Positions 11,859 to 24,746 are shown, counted from the stretch's first letter. The stretch is 64,000 nucleotides of DNA from [Phialemoniopsis] sp. UDSM-2020 (GCA_018873225.1 JAEILZ010000003.1:186001-250000); one strand, 5' to 3'. A program made the numbers and translations. Notes: generated from the sequence alone by a model not told the origin.

Positions 11859-13696
11859 GGTGATTGTCGTCTAGGTTGGTGATGATGTTTCAGGTAACCA
11901 AAAGAACCCAAAAGAGGCAATTCTCTAAGGCCTGAGTAAGTACTGGAACAATCCAAAGAGGGTTCGCAAAAAGACGAGACGAAGGGAACGTGTCAAGGAA
12001 AACGACGACAACGAGGAGGATATGGAGGTGAATACAGGTTTGGGTCGAGGAGAAGATATCGGTGGAGGAGGCAGCAAGGGGGAGACTGGGGGATTGAGGC
12101 AGTGCGGTGAAAAGGGAAGATGTCAGTGACAGAGTGAGGAAGCTATGATGATGGATTGCAACTGTAATGCGGTAGGCAGGAATGATGAAGCCAATAGCGT
12201 GAACTGAGGGAGATCCTCGAGGGAGAAGGCAGGAGAGGGCCAAGGAAGGGGCATTTTGTGTAATTGAGATATGCCACTTCCTCCCTGGCCGATTTTGTGA
12301 AAGCCACAGCCAAGTCCATCACCATGACCAAAACCACACAAAAACCCCAGACTTTCTTCGAGGGATGTTGCAATGTGCTTTGACTCGACAGTTTCGTCGA
12401 GTCAAACCAACAAAGAAGCCGCTGTGTCATGTGTGGTCATGGTGGGTGGATGGAGTCAATGGCATGGCCAAAAACAAAAAGGCATGGGGAAATGCCTGCC
12501 GCCTATGGGGAATCCGCATTGTTCCATGATGTAGCGAGGATCTTTGTGCGTGTTCAAAGGCATGTGCAATCGTATGGAGGACCAACATCCACAACAATGG
12601 GTGTGGGCCCGGCAATAGCCAGCAAGACGTACCTGATAATGTTCTTTGTGATAGAAACTCGATTGAACGGTTTTGAATGTCCGGTTCAAAGTGGTGATGA
12701 TCTTCTCGAGAAAATGAGAGGACCGTGAGGGATTGATATACTACGAGCCCAACTCAAACGACCAGGTTCTGGTAGTGCAGCGCTGCTGTTCCCGATTCCT
12801 TCAAGGACCTTGGGACAAAGTTGAGAGAGCAAGGTTGAGGGTGTGGTTGGACAACAGGCAATGACCCAGCGATTGCAGCTTGGTATGGCGCGGTTGATCG
12901 AGATATCGGAGTATTCTGGACTGGACCCTCTTCTAGGGGGTTTTGTGTCTTTCCTTCTTGTCTGAGGTGAGAATCAGAGACAACTGGCTGGACTAGAGGG
13001 GCGAGGTGACGAATGTCAGTTTAAAAGACACGAGCGAGGTCATGACATGACTCTTGGTGGTTCCACGAATTCTTGGGGCATGGGGCAAGTGATCTGGGGG
13101 GGTGAAAGGTGGTAGACGACGGGGTAAGGTAGGTCACGATCCCCCCATATACCACAAAGCGGTAGAGAGGCGCGCGAGAGACCACACACACGACAGATGT
13201 TGAGAGCGACGAGCAAGAAGGTTTGCTGCAGGGCGGGGTGGATAAATGGGAGGCTGTAGGCGGTCTGAGACCACCTCGGATGCGAGTATTCACTTACCGG
13301 TATCGTCGAGACAGCAGATTGCCGCTATTCGGGGGGATGCCGGAAGGCAGTGGGTGTTTTGTTTTCAAGGAGTGGAAGCGTGTCTGATGAGACAGCGGGC
13401 CGAGGCCAAAAAATGAGTGTAGAGTAAGTTGGTTGGAGGAGAAAGGAAGGTAAGAGGTCGGAGAGGCGGTCGTGAAGGGGTGGAAACACAAGTTTAAGGC
13501 AAAAGGGAGAAGGATTGGATTGGGGATGAGGGTGGTAATGAACGTCCAGAAGTAGGTCTACAGGCGAGGGACAGGGACTCGACTGAAAAAGGAATGGTGC
13601 CACTTCTAGGTGGTGAGAGAGATGGGACGAAGCAAACCCTTGAAGAATGAGTGTGTATCAAGGTGAGAAGAGAGTGATGAGAGGGTGAAGGTGAAG

Positions 13697-13715
13697 CAGG
13701 GGGGGGGGGAGGGGT
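13697..13715 (+). repeat. G-rich run
   Basis: A run of about ten G residues followed by A and four more G within a purine-rich tract. It is a simple-sequence element and a possible G-quadruplex, though only this run was assessed by eye. Confidence 0.6.
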
Positions 13716-16700
13716 GTGTAAACTTGGGAGACTTGGGAGAGAGAATGTGTGTGTGGAGGAGGATAAAGGTGGTGACAAGTTCAACGCCAAAGGGGGTCTT
13801 CGACAGGGGTGGCTCGTACCCAAAACCCACGCCCAGATGACGATGTCAAGTCCCCTGGCTAATGAAACGGGCCACGATGCGACAAGTGAGTGACAAGGGG
13901 TGCCAATATGCCTGTGTCGACATCAATCCAAGTTTGCAGTGTGTGCAAAACACAGCTTTCTCTCTCCACCTCATCAATGAGGCAGAAAAAGAAGCAAGTA
14001 AACCAAACATGATGTAAACGGTCTGCTAATGGACAAAACTCTAAACGTCTATCACTCTCCACATGGCCATCTTGTTTGCTAATTTGTAACAAGCCAAACA
14101 AGCACATCTCCAGGGATATTGATCTCTCACTGTGACCGACCAGACTGAGCGACTGACCAACTTGACTTACCGAATTCATCCTCATTAATGATCATGGGTT
14201 TGCAGTGCATTCACACAGATCTAATCTTGTTGCTCTCTCGGCGGTCCTTGGTGTAATTTAGAAGACGATTTGGCATTTGCCGCACGACTGCTGCTGTGTA
14301 GTCATCTCTCCCTCTTCTAATTCTGGGGGAGATCGAGGTCGAGCAGGGGATGAGGGGACGTGGAAAGCGGGGCGTATAATTAGCAGATTGGCGGCCACCC
14401 CTGATTATCTGCATGAAAACGACCGGCGCTAATTAACAGATCACCAGGGGAGTGCCTTTAGCCATAAACACTTCAGACGAACACCTGGAAAACCTCGAGA
14501 GGAGCCACGAAGGACACCAGCAGACAGCCAGTCATGAGGCATGCGATGAGGCATTCGACTTAAGCTTTGCACTGACATGGCAAAGAGGTCGCGCAAGCCT
14601 GACCTCTGGCATTCTGCCCAGCGCGCGCTGTCTGCTTCTCGTGGCAAATGTCTACCGCGATGGCTCTAGCACAGGGCTGTGAGAGACACTCGAGCTGGAA
14701 TGGCGCTCAGTCTATTGTTCCATCTAAAGGTTTTTGCTCGCTCGTGTCCATCGAGGACCAGCTTTGCCCAGCGACAGACGTAATCTTGGCTTTGGCTAGG
14801 CCTCGATTTTGCCTGACCAGACTGGATACAACATCGTATCGCTGCTGACGGCTTCCCAGCGATGTGGACGAATGCCTGGCCTGGACCATCGACCGGCAAT
14901 GGGAATACGGGGTTGACCAGGTGCGAGTCGAGATCCCACAGCGACGATCAGTTCTGATCATGAGTTGGCGCCAGCTTTTCTGGAGCACCTTGGGCAATTA
15001 GGTGGTGATCTGCCTCTGGATCTACGTCACAGGTGAAGCGGACGGGCAATAGAACCAATCCCTTCCCCCCTTTTCTTGTTGCGGTGATTGATGTTCTTTT
15101 GGACTGGGGACGTAAATACGGGGTGGTGCGGATAAGCCCACACCTGGCCGGCCCGGGCGCTGCACTTGCAAAGTACACACCACCATCAACAAGCAGCAGA
15201 TCGGCTGCTCTAGCGTACCCCTGCCTTAGTCTTGGCCCCTCTTGGCCCCATCTCTTCCCCGGTCCATTGCTCGGGATCCAATCTCACCAATCTGGTGCCT
15301 TGCAGCAGTTCGGAATCCAGGTACCGCTGTCAATTCTGGCCCCAGAGCCAGGGGTCTCCCGCCCAAGAGGCGCCTGCAAGCTCCCACGTTCCCACCAAAC
15401 AGCACCCACCAGTGGGTGCAGCTCCCTTCCTGAAACGGAGCTAATCTCGGCCGACCGAACCGTACATGCATCCACCAGACTGCGCTTTATTTTCTTTGCT
15501 GTCCTGCATTTCCCGTGGATGTGGTGGCAAGTGGGCGACAGCTGAAGGCGCAAACATCCGGTGTTGTCGTGCGACACAAACACTGGGTTCTCCCCTCCTG
15601 TAGCAGGCCTGGACCTCGTCTCCAGCACCCTCAGTCCACTATTTCTCAGCAGGCACAGTGACCTGGAAATTTCCTCATGGGCTGCATCTCATCAACCTCA
15701 AACCGCTAACGACGATGCTAGCACCTGCAAACTGAGCAAACCCGCAAGTGGCCGTCGCTTCCTTCCCCTAGAGCCCCTGCTGTGCCACCATTCTGTAACC
15801 TCCATCTTCGCTTCCCACATCCGCAACTTTAATCTGCACTGCAATGACATCCAACTGAGCAATCCATGCTTCAGCCCTCCCGCCTCACGGGAAATCCCAG
15901 CCAGCATGCACATGCACACTCTCCCCGTGCCGATCCGGAATCTAGAAGAGTGATGGCGGCGCACTACGCGCACCCAAGCCAAGAAGCAAGCCATGCCAAG
16001 TGCAATGTTGGGCAGCACCAGCAGCAGTTTCCATGGCGGCCATGTGCCGTTCCTGGTTCGGTTCGATCAGCTCAACATTTGACAACCATTTGTTTTGCTA
16101 CAACGCACAAGACTGTTGACAAATGCTCACCTGGGCAGCATGAGGCAGAGCACACAGACACAAGCGAACAAGACCAGTCGCAACTCCAGAAAGGGTCTAG
16201 AATCCCACCAGCAGAAGCGATGTCTCAACCGTCATCTGTAAGAGCTACTTAGTAGCTAGAGCAAAAGCGCCTGCCCCGCGATCCAGTGCTCCTAGGCGAG
16301 CAATGCTGGGACCCGATAGCGCCCCTCGTGGCAAGAAGCGAGCCGCTCTGCATTCCAACGCTTTTTTGGCACCCATTGTTCTCTTTGTTCGTGAGGAATG
16401 TTCTATTCGACGCTAAAGAGAGCCAAACCGGACGTGACGGATGGGTGGTCGTCCAACGATATCGCATCACCTCCATGCACTTTTCTCATGAAACAAGTAG
16501 CCGGCGCATACGGTCGGCGCCCGGACAACGCAGCACAGCACGTTTGGCCACGGACTTCCCATACTGACGCCGTGTTTAGAGCCTATCGGGGCGGCTGGCG
16601 CTACGCATGGCGCTTCTTGGCAGCGATCGGCCTCCCTCTACCGCATCCTTCTCCCATCCCTGGCATCACCGCCGCTCTTCCCGATAGCGATAGTTCTAGC

Positions 16701-19243
16701 GACTATTTGCACTGGACATGCCAAGCTCTGGATTGGGCCATGCGATAGTCTGTACGGAGTTACAGCACAACCTTAATAAAACGCGTGAGCCGGCAACGGT
16801 AAAGTGCTTGCAGCAGTCTTTCTCCATCACATCACCCGCTCAGCCTCGCACCTGGAACCTGGATCCTTCCATTCTTGCTCTGATCCCCGGAGTTGCCGTC
16901 AGCTGTTCGCCCCCAGGAAGAGACATGTCCACTGCTGAAACGGATCTATCAGAAACCCAATTCCAGTTCTGCTGGGTCGTCTACCCTATTCCTTCCACGA
17001 TTCGCGTCTATGCTCACCCCCAAAACTGGGCTGTGTGACAACCCCCTTGATTTGAATGGCATCGCCCGACGCGGTCACGGTGCAAAATTCCTCGCGCGTC
17101 ATGAACGGCAAGGTGCAGCGATTGATAGCTCAGGCACCAGCTTGACAGGGAGCGAGGCTCGTCTAACCAGTCGATTACGGCTGAGTGCTGCTTCACACCT
17201 GTGCACTGAGCTTGCAGCCTTGCCTGACAAATATTTCCTGAGACACCAGCGAGTGTATCTAACACATGATTCCTTGTGGCCCGCTGCAATTAATACACAG
17301 TATGTATACTTTCATTACTCTGCAACTGCACGGGATTCCCCGTATGCCCTGTATCCGTGCATGGAAAGTGCGCATCGCACTTTGCTCCCGCGCGCGTGCA
17401 GCCTCTTGCGCGAACAGCTGCATGTCTAGTAAGTCTACTTTCTTATTCCATATCGAACGGACAAACTCTCGCATCTTGTCTTGCTTGCCTTCCGATCGCC
17501 TTCCCTCACAGGAAAGGCGCCAGAAATCTCTTGTCTGACCCGAAAGTGCGGGCAGATGCCCAGTGGACATTTTGTGGATCGGCCTCATGCCCATTGCTTG
17601 TTTTCCGCAGTTTCGAAACAGACCGTCGACCAGCGGTCTGGGAAAGCCAGGCCGCGGCCCCGGGCGTTTAAACTGGAGATGGACAACCTTCTTTCGTTGC
17701 GTGGTGTGCGTCAGCTTGACTCCCGGGTGGGCATGCGAGTGGTTACTGTATTCTGGAGTCTTTTACATTTACGGCTCGATCGATCGATCAGCACTGGGAT
17801 CCATGGGAACATTTTCGGTCATCTGATATTGGCAAAGTTTTGTTGTTTGAGAACCCTTGCTGAGAAGTTTGAAACCCCTATCTCAGCAGCACAGCGTGCA
17901 GTCACTGTGCTTGTCCACTCTTTTCTGTGAGAAGCTGTGACTGATGCTGTTTTTCGCAAAAATTGAGGTTTCAGAGAGATTGTCCTATCATTTTCTATGG
18001 ACTTCCGTCTCCGCAGGTGAAACGGCCAGCCGTTGGGAACTCATGTTGTCCCCACGGCGCAGGAACAGGCAAGATGCCGGTTCGGTAATCTGCGTTACGG
18101 CACACCACTCTTTCATTTACCAACGACTTGGGTCCTGCGTAGCAAACATCCGGGCCGGCAAGGGACCTGTCCCTTCCGGTAATTTCCTTTGCGGTCGTCC
18201 CTAATGCTTCCTGTCCGTGATGTAGTGCCGTGAGGGAAGAGGCATGCATCGCACTGCGCCGAGCATCATGCGAGTTGTCGGCCGCAGATGCATCGATCTA
18301 ACGTTATGCCCTACCCATGAATCACCACGGTAATCTTCCGGTGGTCATGCCCCCCCATAGCTCAGCCTCAGACACCGCACCTCGATACCCAACGTCTAGA
18401 CGTCTGGAAAGATCTCACTTTACGAGATCTGAGCGAGAATAGGAGGCCTAGGTAGCCCGTGTGTTCCGAAGCTGCAGGATCTGGAATACGCTGAGACATT
18501 CCAAATAAGGGTGATTTAGAGCGGCAGGGCAACAGTTCAAAAGAGCCTCTGGAAGGTTTACTTCTTGCTGCTGCGAAGGGTAGTGCCCTCGAATCGTAGC
18601 CGGTGTGCCACCCGAACTCAGATATCGTGACACGACATGGAAAGTGCCTAAATGGGCCACTGATCGTCGCCGGCTTTCCGAGGATTTGGCATTCTGTTTT
18701 ATGCTGCCGGCCGTGTGGTTCAAAGGCTGTCAAGCTGCTTGACATCGGGATTTGCAACGCAAGTGTCAGCCCCTGGTGAGGATGCTCAGTTCGTGATTGT
18801 TTGATACGACGAGAGGCATCATTTGAGATATTTCATGACACTACGTCTAACCTCAATTTTCACTTCATATCGAGGCCATGTCCACGACAAGTACAGTCTC
18901 GCACTCATTTCACTCTCATGCCACTACCGCGACATACTTGCCCGTCTGCTTCTTTTTCATGCACACTCGTTAAGCCCCCTTTTCGCACCCTGCTCATGGT
19001 CCTCCTATCTGCTGCAAGCCACAGCAGCACGACCGCAACAGTTGCGCCAGAACCCCCCGGCATCCGGAGGGTTGCTCTAAGAGCAACTCCTGCGTCGGGC
19101 GACAGGCCCTGGCGGCTGCCTGCATACCTCTGCATCGGCGGCCCGAACTGGTGCCTGTCCTGGCTGTCTGGGATATATTGACTGACGGGGGGATGCCTGC
19201 CTTCGTACTTGTTGATGTTTATGTCTGTCCGGCGATTTTTCGC

Positions 19244-19273
19244 AAGCGTGTGTGTGCGTGCGTGCGTGCGTGT
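19244..19273 (+). repeat. GCGT/GTGT microsatellite
   Basis: A short tandem array of GCGT units flanked by GT repeats within the gene-poor region. No coding function is apparent. Confidence 0.7.
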
Positions 19274-20337
19274 CAGGGATAACCAGCTCTGCGACCACGG
19301 GCATCCGACCTCACTATCTTCCCTCCATGTTGCACGAGGAATTCGCATCAGTCAATGACAGTGATGATCACAAAGTCACGAGTGATAGATACGAGCGGCC
19401 GAAATGCCATATCAGGAAGTTCTTCCACGGATGCCCGTCCCACTCTACGATCCTGTCATCGTCGGCGAGACAGCGTGCAAAGGAAGAAGAGGAGTTTCAG
19501 TGAGGATCTGTCAGCCACATTCGACCATTCCCTCGTGACTCTTATTTTCCCATGTTCCAGATTCGGCACGGCCCAGACCAGATTAGATAGATCAAACATC
19601 TCAGATGGGCACTTCTTGGGGGTAGGTTTTGCCTGACTGACACATGGCTTTTCTGGCTCTTTCCCATGGGCCCATGTCTCGGCCTGAAAGGGGGGATTGT
19701 CTTGGGGCGTGCCTGGGCCGAGGCTGGCGTGGCTTGCACGCCTCGCTGGATTCGATTCGTTCGGTAACTGTGCCGAGGCTGCTTCCTCGGTGTGTTTGTG
19801 GCTGGCAGATGGCTCGTCCAAGCAGCGCTGTATGTCTTTTCTGAGATGCTGGCTTTTTGTTGCATGTGCCGTCTTGCCACTGGACCGAGTGTGTAGACCA
19901 AGACCGATATGCCGCGATCACGAACCTTCTTTTCTCTGCCGTCAACGTCATCTCTGGAGGACTGGAGGTAAGGCGTCGGAACAGTGACGTCGACGGTGAT
20001 GACGCCTCTTGACGGACAAGACGTTGGAGCTTTTGCTTTGCAATGACCAGGTATGCAGATCGCGGGGGGAAGGTAACGATGGAATGGGAGCACACCACGC
20101 CGCCGTGCCCAGCCCGTGGCCTACCACACCCGCCGGTAGATGCTTCACGGCACCACACCCGTGTTTCCTACCGGTGCTACGCTTCAAGCCAGAGCCGTGG
20201 ATGGAAATATGTGATGATAGAACTTCATCGACCAGTGATTGAATGCGTGATAGATAGACCCAGTAACCCTTTCCCAGGAGTGCAACATCTTCTCTGCCAT
20301 CTGTAAGACTGCATGAAGTCATCTTACTTCCAAAAAT

Positions 20338-21665
20338 TCATCCCGTGTTTTGACTGCCCTCACCGGCCTCGAGGAATTGCGCCGGCCACGCAAGCCACTC
20401 CGGACCTACCGCGCGCGTCACCTCGGCCGCGATGTGCGCCGCCCACCCCTCGATGAACCAGTAGCGCTCCAGCGTGCGCAGGAGGACGCAAAAGTGGCCC
20501 AGTATGACCAGCGCGGGAGTCTCCCCGCGGCCGAGTGCGTCGACAAAGGGTGCCTCGAGCTGGTAGATCCAGTGAATCACCGTCATCATGGTGCCCTCCG
20601 TGCCCGGTGCTGCGTCAGGGCCCCGGCCGAAGGTCTTTTCGAAGAGCTCCTCGAGGATGTCGAGCTCGCGCTCGCAGACTTGCCGGTCGGCGTCGGCGGC
20701 GGTACTGGAGGCGATGAGCTCCCGGACATTGCGCAAGGAGTTACGCCAATCTTCATTCCCAGATGATGGATCGGCGCCGATGGTAGCAGCGTCCTCAGGA
20801 GCAGACATGTCATTCTCTACCGCTTGCTCCTCCTCCTCCCGCGGCTGGGGCCGGTACTTGGCCAGCGGCCCCGAGAACACAGACTCCCACCCCGTCGTCT
20901 GCACAACCAGCCTCACCCCCCGGAGCAGCGAGAACCACGACACCTGGCCCCTGTCCGCCACCACCAGCAAGTTACCCCTCTCCGGCCCCTGCGCAAACGC
21001 CGTAAAACACACGAGCACCGAGATGACGTACAATGCGGGACTGTTCCTCGCATCGAGCTGCTGCCGTAGGAGCACCGTCGCCGCCTGCAGCGCGGCCGTC
21101 GAGTGCCGCTCCGCCAGCGCGAGGAGCCGCGCCCTCCTGCTGTCTGTGTCTGCCTGCGCGCGAGCCATGTGCAGCGCCGACAGGCCGAGCATGAGCTGCA
21201 GGACGCACGGGTAGCGCGCGAACCCGAGCTCCGGCGCGCCGGCGGCCCACATGCCGTCCGCGTCGCCGTCGCTGATGCTGGGAGCCGTGTGCCGCGTGTA
21301 GTGGTAGAAGAGCTCGAGGTCCTCGACGTTGAGCGTCGCGGAGGAGCGCTGGGACGACTGCTCTGCGGCGCTGGCGCGGATCTGGTCGGCCCACGAGGCC
21401 CAGTCGCCGCGGGGGCGGCCGCGGTGCGGAGGGGATGATGATGTTGTGGATGGTGTTGATGATGGTCCTGATGGTGGGATTGGTGAGAAGTCGCAGCTCA
21501 CGCCGAAGCGGAGGCAGTTGCCGCACTCTGGGCGGGATTCGTCGCACTGTAGTTGTGATTAGAGTGCCTCATCATTCAATTCTTGTTCGTTCGTTTGCTT
21601 GCCTTGATCTTTCGGCGTTTGCATGTCTGGCAGCCGAGCCGGGACTTTCTGTGTGCCTTGCGCAT
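20338..21665 (-). CDS. Zn2Cys6 (zinc binuclear cluster) transcription regulator
   Basis: Fungal transcription factor with an N-terminal Gal4-type DNA-binding domain. Exon 1 is 21665-21603 and exon 2 is 21546-20338, giving 423 residues. The cluster is complete across the junction: GCQTCKRRKIK from exon 1 and CDESRPECGNCLRFGVSC from exon 2, fitting C-X2-C-X6-C-X6-C-X2-C-X6-C. The intron (21602-21547, 56 nt) starts with GC instead of GT (AAG|GCAAGC) and ends ACAG. After the cluster come a Ser/Pro/Thr-rich linker and a helical regulatory region with LFYHYT, LMLGLSALHMA and the late WFIEGW segment, typical of fungal regulators with a C-terminal ligand or repression region. It is divergent from the RTA1-like gene 870 bp away, so it might control that gene; this is inference. 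Confidence 0.88.
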
Positions 21666-22535
21666 CTTGACTCTGGTCTCTACCGGCCGGGGAGACTGCG
21701 AGGACTGAGGACTTGTTTGCATAGTGCATACATGCAGAGCCGTGACAGTGCCTGATGCCGTAGTCGATCAATAAGATAGATCCGATCTGATGATCAATAT
21801 CAGCACTTCTTGATATCTTTCACTGAGGACCGGGCTGCCTCCGCTTAGACTCCTGATCACCGACCGCGTCACGGAAGGTGACTTGAAGTACGGGCTAATA
21901 CCGGCGGCTCATCGAAGCGATGTGATCAACGTTGGGTGGACTCGACCGTCGTCAGGGGCTCATTCTTCTCCATCGCATGGCAGAACCAATCATTACACCT
22001 GCATTTGGAGGCTCAACGCGGTCTCGGCAGATGATGTACGGAGTGGCCTGAATTCGGGTTCAGATCCGACATAAAAAGTGTTCCATGAGCCGCCTCTTGA
22101 CCCGTCAAAGCTAGCGAGTCCGTCCATTTGCCGGACGGGGCGCCCTCGACTCATGACGACGCGCGCCGATACGAAGTCAGGGGCCGGCCCTCTTTTTTTT
22201 ACGGAACCGGTGCGTAAATTCTCTGATTGGCTGGTTTGACATCACCACCGGTTCCAAGCTGCTACATTCCATGCTTCACTGCCTCGCAGCTTTTACGGGA
22301 AACGCCGTGGAGAAAAAGGACGAAATATTGGATTGGGAGATTATATAAAAAGCCAAATCCAAGATGAGCAAAAGTTGGACCTGGTGGGAAGTGAAGAAAA
22401 AGGAAATCGTAGTGGCATCTTTAAGTTTCGTAAATATCATAAAACACGGCCCTTTTTGCTGGCTTCAACACTGAACACATCATCTTATTATCCATATATT
22501 TGTATCTAGACTCTATTCACCGACAGCTCGACAAG
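21666..22535. promoter_or_regulatory. Divergent promoter between Zn2Cys6 regulator and RTA1-like gene
   Basis: An 870-bp spacer between two divergent starts. It contains two inverted repeats built on CCG/CGG: CCGTCC at 22120-22125 with GGACGG at 22133-22138, and a perfect 10-bp pair at 22203-22212 and 22246-22255 containing ACCGGT. CGG-type half sites are what Zn2Cys6 proteins commonly bind. A TATA-like run lies at 22341-22350. Confidence 0.5.
22341..22350 (+). promoter_or_regulatory. TATA-like element upstream of the RTA1-like gene
   Basis: The run TTATATAAAA lies 186 bp before the ATG of the RTA1-like gene on the same strand, a plausible position for a TATA box with a moderate leader. No transcript data are available. 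Confidence 0.45.
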
Positions 22536-23452
22536 ATGTCGGACAACAGCACAATGAAGGGCTATGCCCCCTTCGACCTCTACCCTTACAACCCAGCGCA
22601 ACCGCCAGCTTACGCCTTCCTCGCCATGTTCGGCATCGCAGCTGTTGCCCACCTGGTAGCCCTCTTCCCCTACCGCTCCGCCTTTCCCCTGCCCATGATC
22701 ATAGGCTGTGGAAGTAAGTCTATGTCCCTCGCCATCTATCTCCACCCACCGCCAGAGACTGACAAATCGGAACAGTGGAAGCAGCAGCCTACTACTTCCG
22801 CTCCCGCTCCCACGACGACGTCCGCAGGACCCTCCCCTTCATCATCCAGAACCTGCTCCTCCTCGCCGCCCCGCCCTTCCTCGCGGCCTCGGTCTACATG
22901 TCGCCGAGGCGCCTCGCCCGCGCCCTCGACGCCGAGGACCTCGTGCCCAGCCCGCGCCTGCTGACCAAGCTCTTCGTCGTCGTGGACATTACGTGCTTCG
23001 TCACGCAGGTCGCGGGCGCCATCATGTCCGGCAGCGAAGACGTCGATCAGGCGAAGCAGGGCCGCACCGTGATCTTGGTGGGGCTGATCCTGCAGGTCGT
23101 GGCGTTTGGCTTCTTCGGGCTCTGGGCGGCGGTGTGGCACGTGCGCGCGCGGCGGGCGACGAGGTTCGAGCCCGGGTCGGCGCTGAGCCGGTTACACTGG
23201 CGGCGCTGCGTGGTCGGGCTGTACGTCGTCAGCGCGCTGTTCATTATGCGCAATATCACGAGGATCATCGAGTACAACCAGGGATCTAACGGGGAGATTC
23301 TGTCCAAGGAGGCGTATCTGTACGTCCTGGATGGGTGCGTCATGCTGGCCATCGCGGTCGTATTCTTAGTACTTCACCCTGGCAGGTTGAGGATGCAGGC
23401 GCGGCGGTTGAGCAAGGCTGGGTACGTTGAAGGGTCGATCCCTCTGGTGTAA
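22536..23452 (+). CDS. RTA1-like (lipid-translocating exporter family) membrane protein
   Basis: Two exons, 22536-22713 and 22776-23452, give 284 residues; the intron is GT-AG (62 nt) and the codon split across it becomes ATG (Met). The protein has about seven hydrophobic segments, starting YAFLAMFGIAAVAHLVALF, then the family-like GMEAAAYYFRS segment where RTA1 proteins carry a conserved Glu and Arg, LPFIIQNLLLLAAPPFLAASVYM, and R-N-I-T-R-I-I-E-Y near the end of the sixth segment. Yeast members (RTA1, RSB1) give resistance to aminocholesterol or export sphingoid bases. The substrate here is unknown. The divergent Zn2Cys6 gene is a candidate regulator. Confidence 0.92.
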
Positions 23453-23868
23453 AGGGGCTAGGGTCTGGCTGGTTAGAGGGGAAGAGACGGAAGTGGGATT
23501 GGATTTGGATATAGATAGGGAGTGAACAATTTGCGTTGTATGCTTTGTTAGCCATAGATTTAATCGAATCAGACGCATTAGACTGGATACTTTGATCCTC
23601 TGGTATTGGCGATCGATGTCCGAGGCCTGCTCTTCCGTTGACTGTGTTCTCGTAGAAACCTAGATTGATCAATACAACTTAAAAGAGAACGAGTAAAAGG
23701 AAGAAAAACATCTTCATAGGCCCTGTCAGAGATCTTTCGATACGACGGTAGTCGGACTGCATGTGGTGTGGTCCGCGGGACGGTCTAATCAACGATCGTG
23801 GAATGATTTTGTGTTTTCTATATACACATTGTGACCACTAAGCGTACACTCCACCCTCTTTACTACCC
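23453..23868. other. Convergent intergenic region
   Basis: Spacer between the RTA1-like stop and the complex I subunit stop. Nothing coding was seen; probably the two 3' untranslated regions. Confidence 0.5.
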
Positions 23869-24746
23869 TCACGATGACGGTGCTGACTCGGCCTTCTCTG
23901 GGATGAAGGGCTTGTCGCCCCTCAGGATGGGGTAGTGAGCATAGATCTGCTTGTTTCTCAGGTGAACGGGCGTCTTGCCCTTGGGGGTATCCGGAATGGT
24001 CTTCTCGAGGCCCTGTTGGTCAAGTTAGCGGCTGTTCAGAGGCTAGAAGCAAATTCTGCATAGGCCTTCGCGCATCGGACAGCTCGTATCTGAAGACGCA
24101 TCGCCATGCATCGATTGCTGTGGTTCCATTGGGGCTTGACGTACGATCTTCTCAAAGACACACTTGTTCAGTTTCCACTCGGCCGGTCGGCACTGCCACA
24201 GCTGCTGGTTGTTGTCGTCGAGGCATTGCCAGTGCTTGCGGAACTCCTCGAGGCAGGACTTGTTGATGTCGTCGATTCTGTCGATCAATCAATCGGGTCA
24301 GTCTATCATGCAATTTCTCACACTGCCAACAGCAACCGTGGGTCGAGACCACAAGCCTCATCCAGTACGTCGTGTGAAGGGTCAAACATACACGCTCCGT
24401 GCGCATCGGGTGACTCTCCGTCCCTCCTTCATGCACTCAAGCTCGCCCTTGCCGGGGTTCTCGGTCTTGCACTGCATGTAGTCATCGTTGTAGTCGCGGC
24501 AGCGGGCGCCGATGAAGAAAGAGGCGGAGAGGAGGGGAGCAGAGCTGGCGCCAATCTCCTGGACCTTGGGGATCGAGTCGGGCAGGGGAGTGGTATCGTA
24601 GAGAACCTGCTGGTTGAAGCTGCGCAATGGGGTCAGTCCAAATTCTTTCTGCAAACAGGATTCGCCATTGGCGCCTTGCGGCATCAATTGGCTAGAATAG
24701 CGGTATTGAGATATAGAGGTACATACACGGGCTTTCGGGTCGCCAT
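23869..24746 (-). CDS. NADH:ubiquinone oxidoreductase 20.8 kDa subunit (NDUFA8 homologue)
   Basis: Accessory subunit of mitochondrial complex I, imported through the intermembrane-space disulfide relay. Four exons on the minus strand: 24746-24727, 24619-24392, 24277-24145 and 24012-23869, giving 174 residues. The protein begins MATRKPVFNQQVLYDTTPLP and contains twin CX9C-type segments: CRDYNDDYMQC with CMKEGRRVTRC, and CLEEFRKHWQC with CRPAEWKLNKC. The end reads HLRNKQIYAHYPILRGDKPF, as in fungal homologues. The first exon is only 20 nt. All introns are GT-AG and the third has a GCTAAC branch site. It is divergent from the nucleoporin gene, with 518 bp between starts. Confidence 0.95.

Larger units (their letters stand above)
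11859..20337. other. 8.5 kb region without recognisable genes
   Basis: No open frame here is long, uninterrupted and protein-like on inspection. The first 2 kb (to about 13.9 kb) is purine-rich on the + strand, so pyrimidine-rich in the direction of the CAP gene, and includes G-runs near 13,700. The remainder is mixed sequence with near-even base use, numerous stop codons and one GCGT-type microsatellite at about 19,245. No transposase, reverse transcriptase or terminal repeat was seen. It may hold long regulatory regions or noncoding transcripts; genes made of many small exons cannot be excluded by eye. Confidence 0.45.

Noticed and set aside
16893..17429. 178-codon open frame in the gene-poor region
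   Set aside because: No conserved motif or plausible splice partners; likely chance.
22010..22075. Possible tRNA (A-box-like and GGTTCAGATCC B-box-like words)
   Set aside because: Acceptor and T-arm cannot be paired, and the T loop has the wrong length.
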